Origin: Paraspadella gotoi
Taxonomy: Eukaryota > Chaetognatha
Assembly: GCA_051294375.1 (NCBI GenBank)
Contig: CM119265.1
Location: forward strand, 12,950,124 to 13,014,123
DNA length: 64,000 bases
Direction of reading: 5' to 3'
Below are positions 54,901 through 64,000 of this stretch, in pieces. Each line of letters begins with the position of its first letter. The stretch's first letter is position 1. The notes under the pieces were generated by a model. That model worked only from the letters and a program-made list of their open reading frames with translations, was not told where the DNA came from and did not search any database. Made by a program: the position numbers and the translations under genes.

Positions 54901-57900
54901 ACGACGACGATGGCGACGACGACAATTATGCCGATAACGATTGACTTGATTTATTGATTGACTAATAAATAAATTGATTGATTGATTGAATAATTAATTG
55001 ATTATTTTTTTAAAAAATACTAATTAAATTTTTTTAAAAATTTTTAACAAAATTATTCATCGCGAATTTCCTTTCGTTTCGTTGTGTTTGAATTAGTAGT
55101 AGAAGTTTGAATTTGTTTATGTACCAATAAAATCGTTGTTGTAAACAAATTCAAACTTCTTCTACTAACAAAATTATTATATTAGTTATAAAAATCCAAA
55201 TTATAAGCATATTTATTAAATGTCTATCATTATCTATCAAGCATAAGCTTAAATTTGAGATCTCTCACAACTTTTTATGATTTTTCATTATCGAATTATT
55301 TATAAAAATTATAATTTTTTATTTATTATTATTTATTTATTTATTAATTAGTACTTCTGAACGAATTATTTTTTAAAAATATGGATACAAATATGCTCTC
55401 AAAATGCAGTTCTACTTATTAGGCCTCGTTAATTAATAATAATTAAATTATAAAAAATTTATTATTAAAAGTTAATTCATTATATTTATTAATATATTTT
55501 ATATTATATATCAAATATTGAATGAAATGAAATTGGTACAACCAATATAATATAATATAATAATGAAATTTTTTAAAAATTTTATTAAATAATAAAAATA
55601 TAATTAGTATTAAATGCTGGATATGAGTTTGAATTAAAGCAATTAGCTAATATAATTACCCGTTATTTTATTTTAGATTAAGTTTTAATTAAGCATATAT
55701 TAAAAAAAATAAAATTAATAATTTTTTAAAATGTCGTTTTAATGCTTAATAAGTAGAATGCATTTTGAGAACATATTTGTACCTATATTTTTAAAAAGTA
55801 ATCCAATTTTAAATACTAATTAATTTTTTAATATCAAAAATTATAATTTTTATTAATAATTCAATAACAAAAATTTGCAGAAAGTTGGTGATGATAACCA
55901 AATGATGGATGCGATGAAAGTCATTCATTGATGCGATGATAGTCATTTATTGACGCGATGAGTCATTCATCGTAAATAAAAAACAAATGTGTTTGAGTGA
56001 GAGAGAGTCAATTAATTATTTTATTAATTAATACATCTTGCATTTACATTTAATATAAAAAGAAAAAGAAGCATAATCAATTAGTGAAACAGGTTTTTTG
56101 TTTTTTCTCTTTAAACTAATTTCCACTCAGACGATTCCATCGAAATTTAATTTCCAGCTCAATCACAGACTTTCCTACCCACATACAAATTTTTAATTCA
56201 ATCGCCCCATATACTCATCAGTAATTGGCGTTAAAAGTTAAGGGGGGGACGAACAAACGGACAGACATCGTTTTTTTTGGCATATTTTATCATTATTTGA
56301 TGTTCTGATTTAAGTCACTTACCGACAAGCTTTTGGGATGGGACATAAGGACCGACAAAGTGAATTATAGAGCCGAGATGTGCTGTGAGATGTCTTTGTC
56401 TAACTTAGACTAAGATTTAATTTGATGTATTGTTCACCTCATTATGTACTTAATTTCAAACAAAAGCATTTTTGATTTTAACACAACAAAAACGTAAAAT
56501 ATTAAATATTTTTATTTTGAACCCTTTATTATTAAATTTAGACCGAATTTTATTCTCATAATTAGCAGAAAAATCTATGATTAATGTAACGAATTTCATG
56601 ATAATATAATAAATATTTTCAGATTAATTGGACGACCAACGTTCTTTCCTCGAATAATTTACCTCACCATTTCTTAAATATCTCGCAGGTGACATCGTAT
56701 TGAGAAGAACGCCTCGAGGAGACCACGAAAATTTGTATCGAAGAGGATTTTCTAGTTTTGAAAAATGTACAAAAACCATTAAAAATTTTCAGATGACATT
56801 TTTGATTGCACCGGCATATGCCTTTGTGTTCTGCTCGTATGTATTGGTAAAGAAACAACAATCGGCGAGTTCAAGATGTTGGCGTTGCGCCGCAGTATCA
56901 CCCTTTTATGGACGGTGGACACATTTCCCGATAAGTATGTATCTACCCAAATCTAAAATATATGGTTGTTCACTAATCTTTAAAGCTTTAACTAAAATAA
57001 GCAAATATGTCTTGAAATATGCCGCACTGACTTTCTGATAACATGCCTTGTTACAGAAGTATAAAGCATATAAACAAAAATTACTTACTGATTCGTTACC
57101 CCGTGAGCCAGAAAGGATGGCACTAATAAAAGCGCTCCCATTCCTCTATGTATTAGATCCTTGTATTTTGATGCTAGTGCGGAGTACATATAGTATTCTC
57201 CGATCTAATACTTCAGGGAGTGGTCTTTTCATACAATTGAAACATTCTTTGAAATATTATACCACTTCATTGATAAGGAAGCCAGGTTCACTGGGAGTGA
57301 ATAAACAAGTCTGTGACAGAGGCTTGATTAAAAGCTTGCAGAAACCCGTTATGTTATTATCTTGCAAGTGTGATGGAGGCCTTAAACCACCAAAGCCTGT
57401 CCAAAGTCAGGGACAAGATAGCTTATTTATTAAATGGAAGGATAATTTTTCTATTGGTTGTACCAATTTCATACATTCAATTAGTTAAAAAAATCATTGA
57501 TGTTTTATATGTATCAAATGACATATTGAAGAGACAGTAATTATTGTTATGTGTTAGTGACAGAACCGTTCAATATAAGCAGTCCCTGAGCTTTGGATCA
57601 GGCTGTAACACCATGTTACAGGCAGGTTAAGCGCCCCGTCCCTCTTAACTGCAAGGCGACCACCGGGCGAGAACCCCGGACCTTTGGGTTGGGAGGCGAA
57701 TGACTTGCCTCCGGCATCAATGGCCGCTGACGAACGGTTGGTGGATTTTAGTCCACCATAATATGATAAATTCAATTTTATGAAGTAGTTTCTAATTTTT
57801 ACTTTGAGCCATCCGTTTAGACTCTCGGGGTACCAGTCTGCCAAGTATTAACAAAAATTAATGAGTTCTTTATAAATTATGCCGATTGGATTTCTGATCA

Positions 57901-60900
57901 TTTGATCGCGTTTTTATGATGCATTTTTGAATATTACAATTATTATAGTACCTTTCTATTAAATATAAACGCAATTGATGAATATTATTTCTGAATCTTT
58001 AATAAAAAAATTTTGTACTCGATAATCATACTATCTCGCATAAAATTATTATTGTTATTTGACTAAAATCAATTTTTTGTTATCAATCTGATAAGCCGAT
58101 CCGACTAAAAAAATCTTAAAAGCATAAGGATCGTCGCAATAGCATAAGAAAAATCTGGATTGACGACAAATTTTAATACTAAAAAAAAAAAAAAAAAATT
58201 TGAGAAAAGAAAATTAAATTATAAACGAAGAAAAATTCTATTTTGCGATTGTCAATAAAAAAAAATAATAAAGTACGGAAGAAAATTCGAGTTACAGTTT
58301 CTGAAAAATAGCAAAATGGTAACATGCACGAATACGATGCCTAATTTTACGAGTTCAATCCTATTTAAATTTTTTTTTTAAATAAAAACGCAGAGAGAGA
58401 GAGAGAGAAAAAAAAGAAATCAAAAGGCAGCAGCAGAAGCAGCAGAAGCAGCAGGAGAAAAGAGAGAAAAAGAATAAACCCCTGCAAAGCCAGCTGCAGG
58501 CTCGTTTTTTTCCCCTATGATTATGAATCAGTGACTAGGGAAAAAAGAGAGGGAGAGAGACATGTAATTAAAAGAGAAAAGAGAGAGAGAAAGAAATATG
58601 AAAAAAGAGAAAAAATTTGTTTTGATAAAACGTAAACAAAACATATTTAATAACTGTCCAGACTCAATTTTAAGCACATCGATGATGAGAAGCTGTATAT
58701 AAATTTTCAGCTTCATACACCCAAATTTAATCATAAAAAAGGCGATCTATAATTTGGAACGCCGACGACAACAACGACGCCACTTATGGGCAAAAGCGAT
58801 ACAATATCGTCGCAAACGCTTAGCGATTGCGACGATAAAAATATAAGAAAAAGCGATCTATCATTTAGAACACCGACGACGACACCGACGCCATTTATTG
58901 GGACGATCGTAACAAAATCGTCGCGCAAGCGATTGCGAATTAAAAGATGAAGCGATTGGTCCAAATCCTATTAAAATCGAGCAAAGCGTTCAAAAGTTAT
59001 AGGACGTCAGTTGATTGGTACTAAAAATCTGATAAAAGCAGTTGAGTGATTACTTACCCAAAGTTACTTTCAAAGCTTTTTCATGAAATTGGTACAACCA
59101 ATATAAAAATTATCCATTCATTTAATAAATAAGCTATCTTGCCCCTGACTTTGGACAGGCTTTGGTGGTTTAAGGCCTCCATCACTCTTACAAGATAATG
59201 ACATAGCAGGTCCCTGCAAGCTTTCAATCAAGACTCTCTCACAGTCTCGTTTATTCACTCCTAGAGTGATATTTTAGTTTTTTCTGTATGGCATCTCATG
59301 TTGAAACAGACTAATATAAACTCACAATTATATTAAAAATAAATTACTTAATTTTTGTGATTATTATTTCGTTTCGTTGGTGTATTTGATATTAGAAGAC
59401 GTTTGAAAGTTTATACAACAATTTTAACAGTTGGTTAAACTAACCTAAATCAATCTTGAATCGATTTCACTCAATTCATTCACTTGACTTTGTTCACTCT
59501 GATTTTCGTTCACTTCCGGTCGTATTTGTCTGCTCACTACTCGAATCTTTACCAAACTTGAAGAAAATTAATTTTCTTTTTTTTTCTTCTGTTTTTTAGG
59601 GCTGTCTCCAAGGGTGTAGGAGAGGCTGTGACTGCTGTCCAGTCTGCCCTAGCCCCCCTTGAAATAAAAATCGTTGTATGAACTTTCAAACGTCTTTTAT
59701 TATTAATTTTTGTAATTTTAATACAATTTTTCAAATTTTTTTAAAAAATACTATATTTACTATTATTATTTAACAAAATTTTTTATTATAGAAAAGTAAA
59801 GCAAATTTATTGCCAACCCTTTCATATGTTTAATTCCATTATGATTTTGTCAATTCTACAGGGTAGTGAATCAAAACTTAGAATAGTATTTACCATCAGT
59901 TTTTATAGGCAAAAAGTTATTGCATGTCTTTTTATAATACACTAAAATAATCACTGCTTTTTTTCTTTCTGATACAGGTTTTTTTTTCCTCATGCAACTA
60001 CAATACGCTGCGCTACTAAAAAGATTGTAACATTGGTTGTATTTGCTCTGCGCCGGTTTAAAGCTTAAAACTACTAATAAATATTTTAATGTTCCCTAGC
60101 AGTATGTTATATTATAAAGAAGGCTATTAAGAATAAGAATAACTACTATGTTAAGTCGGGAAAGCGTGCGCTCAAGCTCGAGTCGATTAAAGGAAAATTT
60201 TAAAGTGAACAAATGAAAAACTCCATTTAGAAATATTTACTGGCACATCTTATTTTTTCTATCTTATGGCCATGAAACTGCCACAGTTTAACAAGACCTA
60301 TTTTAAACTTAATTAATAAAAATAATTTAAGATGCTATAAATTTTCTTTTCTTAAGTTATCAGACAAAAAAAAATACTTCCTTATATTATAGCTACTATG
60401 CAAAAATCCATTGCTGCAGTCTATTATGAAATTGGTACAACCAATATAAAAATTATCCATCCATTTAATAAATAAGCAATCTTGTCCCTGACTTTGGACA
60501 GGCTTTGGTGGTTTAAGGCCTCCATCACACTTGCAAGATAATAACATCAAGGGTTTCTGCAAGCTTTTTATTAGCGGTAGCCAACCAAATTCAAATTTTA
60601 ATGGGAACAGCATTAAACTAATCCATTATTGGTATTAATTATTGTATTAAAATATTTTTTTGCAAAAATGTTCCGAACCATGAGTAATTCGCTATTTAAT
60701 ATTATTATATTGCTAAATAATGTCAACATTTTTTTGTGGATATTTTAAGTTTTTTTAATTGATTCTGATAGAGCTTAAAAAGTTAACCAAAAAATATAAT
60801 TACAACTTTTTAAAATTTTGATGTTTTATTACTAAAAATTAGTAAAAACTGCTAAAATCATCGGATGATGATGATGATGATTTTTTAAGGTTTTTCTCAA

Positions 60901-62256
60901 TTTAAACCCACTTATCATCAAAATATTGAAAAAAGAATTATACTTTGTGTAGATAACTTTTTATAAGCTATTTGAATCTGCTTTTAAAAATAAAAAATTC
61001 AAAAAAAAATTTTTGACATTCGCTATCTATAAATAAATATTAAAAAATTAATTACTAATGCTTCTTGCCATTTTAGAAAATTTTGCTCCATTGAAAGTTT
61101 TCTCAGAAATGTATGAAGTTTCATTTGGAAATGTTCCCAAATCAAACTTCTGACTCATCCCATTGACGAAGTTTGGCTCTATTTTAATCAAACCAATCTC
61201 ACAGACTTGTTTATTCACTCCCAGTGCTTATATTGTTCTGAGATTCCATTTCGTGACATGTATAAAGAGTCAATACTCTTGGGGTTATTATGCATGGCTG
61301 TAACAAAGGGCATTATTATATACAGCGGGAAAAAAAAAATTTCAGCTGAACCAACATTTTAATTTTTGACTAAATGATTTTTGGGCTTGATAATATCCAC
61401 ATCTAATTCTCCTAAGCTGTGCTAAGTAGGGCGTTTTAAATGGGGAGACTCATATGACTTTCAACCAAAATATCAATGGCGTAGGATAAACTGTCTACGA
61501 GCAGTGGCTCAATCTTTCAGAAGCGTTTATGAAGAGCAGCTTTTGGGTGCTGTGGCTAGAGTGGTTTTTGCAGCAGTGCTTGTCGCATTGCATTAATAGT
61601 TAGAACTAGGTCTGGTTAAGTATCTTCAATTAAATTTTTTTCTTTAAATGCACCCGATACGTCACAAAATAAAAAAAGTGATATGGATTTTCTATGTTTT
61701 GAATCACTACCCTATATATTGTAAGCATCAGTCAGAAAAAGAAGTGTCATCAAAGCTAACCTTTGGAAATCATTTTTTCCCAATTCAGCTTTGAGACTGC
61801 CTGAACCAATTCAAATTTTTCTTGCACAAATCTATAGCTCTTTAAAAGCGCTATACTTTTCATATAAATTTTCTTAAAATTATTAAAGTCTAAAGTTAAT
61901 AAGTGGCTACTTTTTTTTTGCGCAGCAGTATAAAAATACGGCAACAAGTGGTGCATTAAAATAATACCCGAGTCTTCCGGCGCGGGAAGGCCTCCGCAGT
62001 AAGAAATGAACTTAGTAATTTTTCCTGCATTGCTTTTGACAGCATCGAAACAATCCATGGCAATCAAGTGGTCAATGCCTGGATCAACTCCAACCTAATA
62101 TTTTTTTATATCAGCATAGTGTAAGCTACTTACGACATAAATATATTAAGGAAAACAAACATTAACCTCGTTCATGCAAGTTATATCAGCCGCCAAAGCT
62201 GCTCGGTGAAGTTTTCGCAGTTCGTCAGAAGTATATGACGCTGTAACCATGTTTGT
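51905..62256 (-). CDS. AASS: Alpha-aminoadipic semialdehyde synthase, saccharopine dehydrogenase part (5' partial)
   Basis: Mitochondrial lysine catabolism: this domain oxidises saccharopine to aminoadipic semialdehyde and glutamate. Exons: 62256-62167, 62094-61968, 56751-56663, 53014-52854, 52788-52581, 52484-52286, 52162-52027, 51965-51905; 356 residues and a stop, all phases consistent. Motifs in order: [121 protein letters not shown]. The 89-nt third exon is isolated by introns of 3.6 and 5.2 kb. The first codon here continues an exon beyond 64000, so whether the gene also carries the lysine-ketoglutarate reductase half cannot be seen. A stand-alone saccharopine dehydrogenase is the alternative. 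Confidence 0.93.
53100..53280 (+). repeat. R7 element, half copy
   Basis: Resembles the left arm of 6561-7185: a TTCATATTAGAAA block, CTACTAGACCGACATTGA, then CGACCCGAGATATGGGCCCC. No matching right arm found; in an AASS intron. Confidence 0.6.
53534..54233. mobile_element. MITE with TA target duplication, copy 2 (700 bp)
   Basis: Same terminal inverted repeats as 49017-49746 (CCCCGTGTCCGTTCGCGAGT), flanked by TA on both sides, in the AASS intron between 53015 and 56662. Confidence 0.92.
55093..55167. repeat. Inverted repeat, about 26-bp arms, about 23-nt spacer
   Basis: GTAGAAGTTTGAATTTGTTT and AAACAAATTCAAACTTCTTC flank a spacer containing AATAAAATCGTTGTT. A related, wider-spaced pair of arms is at 59357-59705. 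Confidence 0.8.
55240..55885. repeat. Large imperfect palindrome (about 640 bp)
   Basis: Left-arm blocks (ATAAAAATTATAATTTTT, ATGCTCTCAAAATGCA, CTACTTATTAGGC) recur in reverse complement on the right (TAATAAGTAGAATGCATTTT, CAAAAATTATAATTTTTATT). Extremely AT-rich, with a solo SINE-A tail near its centre. Confidence 0.6.
55528..55549 (-). mobile_element. Solo 3' tail of SINE-A (22 bp)
   Basis: ATGAAATTGGTACAACCAAT plus AT, the exact family terminus, running directly into AT-rich palindrome sequence. Confidence 0.55.
55908..55972. repeat. 22-bp minisatellite, about 3 units
   Basis: GATGCGATGAAAGTCATTCA, GATGCGATGATAGTCATTTA and GACGCGATGAGTCATTCAT. The conserved GATGCGATGAT core is the reverse complement of the array at 44701-44838. 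Confidence 0.75.
56793..56934 (+). other. Unexplained GC-richer block flanked by splice-like AG and GT
   Basis: A 142-nt segment in the AASS intron, 42 bp from the small AASS exon, preceded by AAAATTTTCAG and followed by GTATGT on the plus strand. One plus frame is fully open, with a hydrophobic part ([10 protein letters not shown]) and [19 protein letters not shown]. The minus strand is open in places too. No family recognised. Confidence 0.25.
57161..57472 (+). mobile_element. SINE-A retroposon, longest plus-strand copy
   Basis: From TCCTTGTATTTTGATGCTAG through CCACCAAAGCCTGTCCAAAG to the terminus TTGGTTGTACCAATTTCAT. The open frame through it (57048-57488) is shared with other copies only in part and has no known domain. 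Confidence 0.8.
57530..57758 (-). mobile_element. SINE-B, second copy, without the SINE-A tail
   Basis: Minus-strand match to 35204-35440: head TGGTGGACTAAAATCCACCA, the B-box-like segment GGTCCGGGGTTCTCGCCCGG, and body to ATTACTGTCTC. Beyond that point it differs from the first copy. Confidence 0.8.
58105..58960 (+). repeat. R5 repeat, copy 2
   Basis: Parallel to 18035-18830 over nearly its full length: AAAAGCATAAGGATCGTCGC, the GA/CAG-rich stretch, AACTGTCCAGACTCAATTTT, and two GCCGACGAC modules with GATCGTCGC-type ends, one duplicated. Confidence 0.85.
59083..59267 (-). mobile_element. SINE-A retroposon copy
   Basis: Near-identical to the terminal 185 bp of copy 127-448, up to the TTATTCACTCC segment. 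Confidence 0.8.
59357..59705. mobile_element. Inverted-repeat element related to 55093-55167
   Basis: The left arm GAAGACGTTTGAAAGTTTAT pairs with the right arm ATGAACTTTCAAACGTCTT. Outside them lie ATTTCGTTTCGTTGGTG and a TTATTATTAATTTTTG sequence. The spacer contains a small GC-rich core (GTGTAGGAGAGGCTGTGACT). Confidence 0.6.
60426..60570 (-). mobile_element. SINE-A retroposon copy
   Basis: Ends at the family terminus. Its internal sequence (TTGTCCCTGACTTTGGACAG, CACACTTGCAAGATAATAAC) is closer to the copy at 57161-57472 than to copy 127-448, suggesting at least two subfamilies. Confidence 0.8.
60580..61180. repeat. R10 dispersed repeat, copy 5, with a segment shared with 33.6 kb
   Basis: Its first half (GTAGCCAACCAAATTCAAAT, ACTAATCCATTATTGGTATT) matches 33608-33700 closely. 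The second half keeps the GATGATGATGATGAT run and ATACTTTGTGTAGATAACTT. Confidence 0.65.
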
Positions 62257-64000
62257 CTGTTTTTGTAAGAATTTTTTTAGGAAATCACTGAATAAGTAAA
62301 TTACCAAACAAAGAAAAGGCCGTAAAACTTGATACTTTTACTAATTATTGATAGGGTAGTGCGGGGTATTTCGGAACACTAATTAGGGCAGTCTGGTGAT
62401 TTTTTATTTTTATTAAGAAAATTTGTTTTCACATGCTGTCATGTAGCAGACATCGTTAGCTTTCATATGATACCTCACATGATGCATTAAAATTATTTTA
62501 TGATAACATTATGACATTAAAAAAAATTGTGCTAATTTTTTTCTGCCAGGCCTCGTAGACACAGCTAAATCTTAAAATTTAAAAATCTGATTATACAGTC
62601 TTTTAGCCCTATGTCAGTAGTTTTGAAATCAGGGGGAACAAAGTTTGAACTCCTAAATTATCATATTTAAATCATATGTTTTTTAAGGTTCCTACAATAA
62701 TTTTTTTGTTTTTCCACAAAATGATAATCATTTTACTTAGTAATTATATAAAAATTTGAGGTATGACACAATGAAAAATAACGTGGCAAAACTGTCTCGT
62801 GCTGATTTTGTCCCTTTAAAATTGTTTCTGAGCTAAATTAATTGATTATCACTTTTAGTAATATGTGCGATATACACTACTGGGCATTACTGTGTCTGAC
62901 CATAACCCTTGACCATTAACAAAAAAGCTAACTTGATCAAAAATAGTAAAAAAGATGAAGCAATATAGCTCGAAACGCTTACAAAATTTTAAACCATTGC
63001 TTTTATAAATACAAAAAAAATATTAATATTATTAAAACAAAACTTTAACTATAACTTAATAGTTAACCAAGAGCAAGATGAATATTTTTTACCCATCATT
63101 TCCTCAATTTATATGAATCATTTGTTTGTAATTAGTCAATCTAAATAACAATATGACAAATTCATTTTCAGTTTTTTTTATGAATGGGAAGTTTTCTCTG
63201 CTTACTCTCCTTGTATCTAATTATCTAATATTTTCGAGGGATTTTTAAAAACCTTATATAATTGCTATATTTTTTACTTTTTTTCAATTCTTTCAAACAA
63301 AAACAACATCATAAAAATATTTTAAATTAATAAAAAAAAATTGATCGAATGATTTTGAAAAAAAATATTTTGAAACTTTAGAATAATGGATTTCGAGTTA
63401 GGAAAAAAAATTTACAATTCTAAAAAAATCAGCCTCTAACCTTTTAATTTTTCTAAAGGCTGATTTTTTAAAATTTTATTAAAATTGATCTTTATTAACA
63501 ACTTGAAATTAAATTTTTTTTGCGAAGATGTCAGTCATTAAATAGATGGCTTATCCCATCTTTTAATAATCAAGCGCAATGAATAATCACACCATCAACT
63601 GTATCATTTTTTTTTTACCAGAAGAATTAAAGTAAAGCAGAAGGGAGTAATGCAGTTGTTATGAAGTTCCAACCTATCACATAACAAATTTTTTAAAAGT
63701 AATTTGTCACTAAAGAAGTCTTGCAAAAGAAATCATACTTAATTACTTATGCTGTATAAAAACTGACTGGGTAAAAAACCGAATCATCTTTACAAAAACA
63801 AGTTTGAGCAAACAATGTCGGATCCGCCTACGATAATTAATTAATCGATTAATTTTAATAATTATAATTTATATTCAGCTTATCATTGATGTCCTTAAAA
63901 TTGAGTCAGGACAGTTATTAAATGTTTTGTTTACATTTTATCAAAACAAACAAATATCCTCTATTTTATTTTATGTCTCATTCTCTCTCTCTTTCTGTAT
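62257..64000. other. Right-edge AASS intron or flank
   Basis: No further AASS exon was found; the expected preceding segment of the protein must lie beyond 64000. It contains a solo R11 end at 62351 and a truncated R5 copy at the edge (63868-64000). Confidence 0.5.
63868..64000 (-). repeat. R5 repeat, copy cut by the window edge
   Basis: GATGTCCTTAAAATTGAGTC, then AGGACAGTTATTAAATGTTT, then a pyrimidine-rich CTCTCTCTC run: the reverse complement of the rear part of copies 18035-18830 and 58105-58960. Confidence 0.8.

Noticed and set aside
56700-57038. Plus-strand open frame of 112 codons
   Set aside because: Its first part is antisense to the AASS exon 56663-56751, whose minus-strand protein is clearly family sequence and in phase with its neighbours. 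Only the later block 56793-56934 remains unexplained.
57048-57488. Plus-strand open frame of 146 codons
   Set aside because: Mostly SINE-A sequence. The shared part recurs in truncated copies on other strands, as expected for a non-coding retroposon.

Overview
The window is nuclear DNA from an animal. The genes are split into many exons with GT-AG introns, there are no bacterial-style operons, and the set includes metazoan families: a FUBP/KSRP four-KH protein, an ankyrin/SOCS-box protein, LRWD1 and SNAPC5. Introns and spacers are very AT-rich and full of short non-autonomous repeats. The species cannot be fixed from the sequence. A phytochelatin synthase gene argues for an invertebrate rather than a vertebrate. 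No rRNA gene, functional tRNA gene, CRISPR array or intact reverse transcriptase or transposase gene was recognised.

Layout, left to right. 699-9952 (-): FUBP/KSRP/Psi-like RNA-binding protein, nine coding exons. 12459-16719 (+): an unrecognised protein of about 297 aa. 16898-17454 (-): POLE3. 17549-19238 (-): SNAPC5. 19575-20211 (+): DPM2. 20442-23368 (-): CPSF2 (CPSF100). 23634-28118 (-): ABCD3 (PMP70). 28472-36974 (-): an ankyrin-repeat protein with a SOCS-box-like C-terminus. 38559-40940 (-): phytochelatin synthase with an intact Cys-His-Asp triad. 43838-50506 (+): LRWD1. 51905-62256 (-): the saccharopine dehydrogenase part of AASS, whose 5' exons lie beyond the right edge. Exon models were built by hand. 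Reading phase closes exactly at every junction used, which is the main support for the exon edges.

The genes are mostly housekeeping and show no common pathway: pre-mRNA 3' processing (CPSF2), snRNA transcription (SNAPC5), replication and chromatin (POLE3, LRWD1), dolichol-phosphate-mannose synthesis (DPM2), peroxisomal fatty-acid import (ABCD3), lysine breakdown (AASS) and metal detoxification (PCS). SNAPC5 and POLE3 lie head to tail with a 94-bp gap. Several start codons sit 8-34 nt behind a strong 3' splice acceptor. This fits short spliced 5' UTRs or spliced-leader trans-splicing, and is the most testable unusual feature of gene organisation here.

The rest is repeats. There is a retroposon family with an exactly conserved 3' terminus (ending ACCAATTTCAT) that also occurs as tiny solo tails, a tRNA-like SINE, a foldback family with TTTTACTTTCGCCGACC ends and a degenerate telomere-like core, and a 0.7-kb TA-flanked MITE in two introns. 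There are also several long-inverted-repeat elements, a roughly 0.8-kb GA-rich repeat, a 22-bp minisatellite in two places, and a perfect 42-bp palindrome inside the phytochelatin synthase gene.
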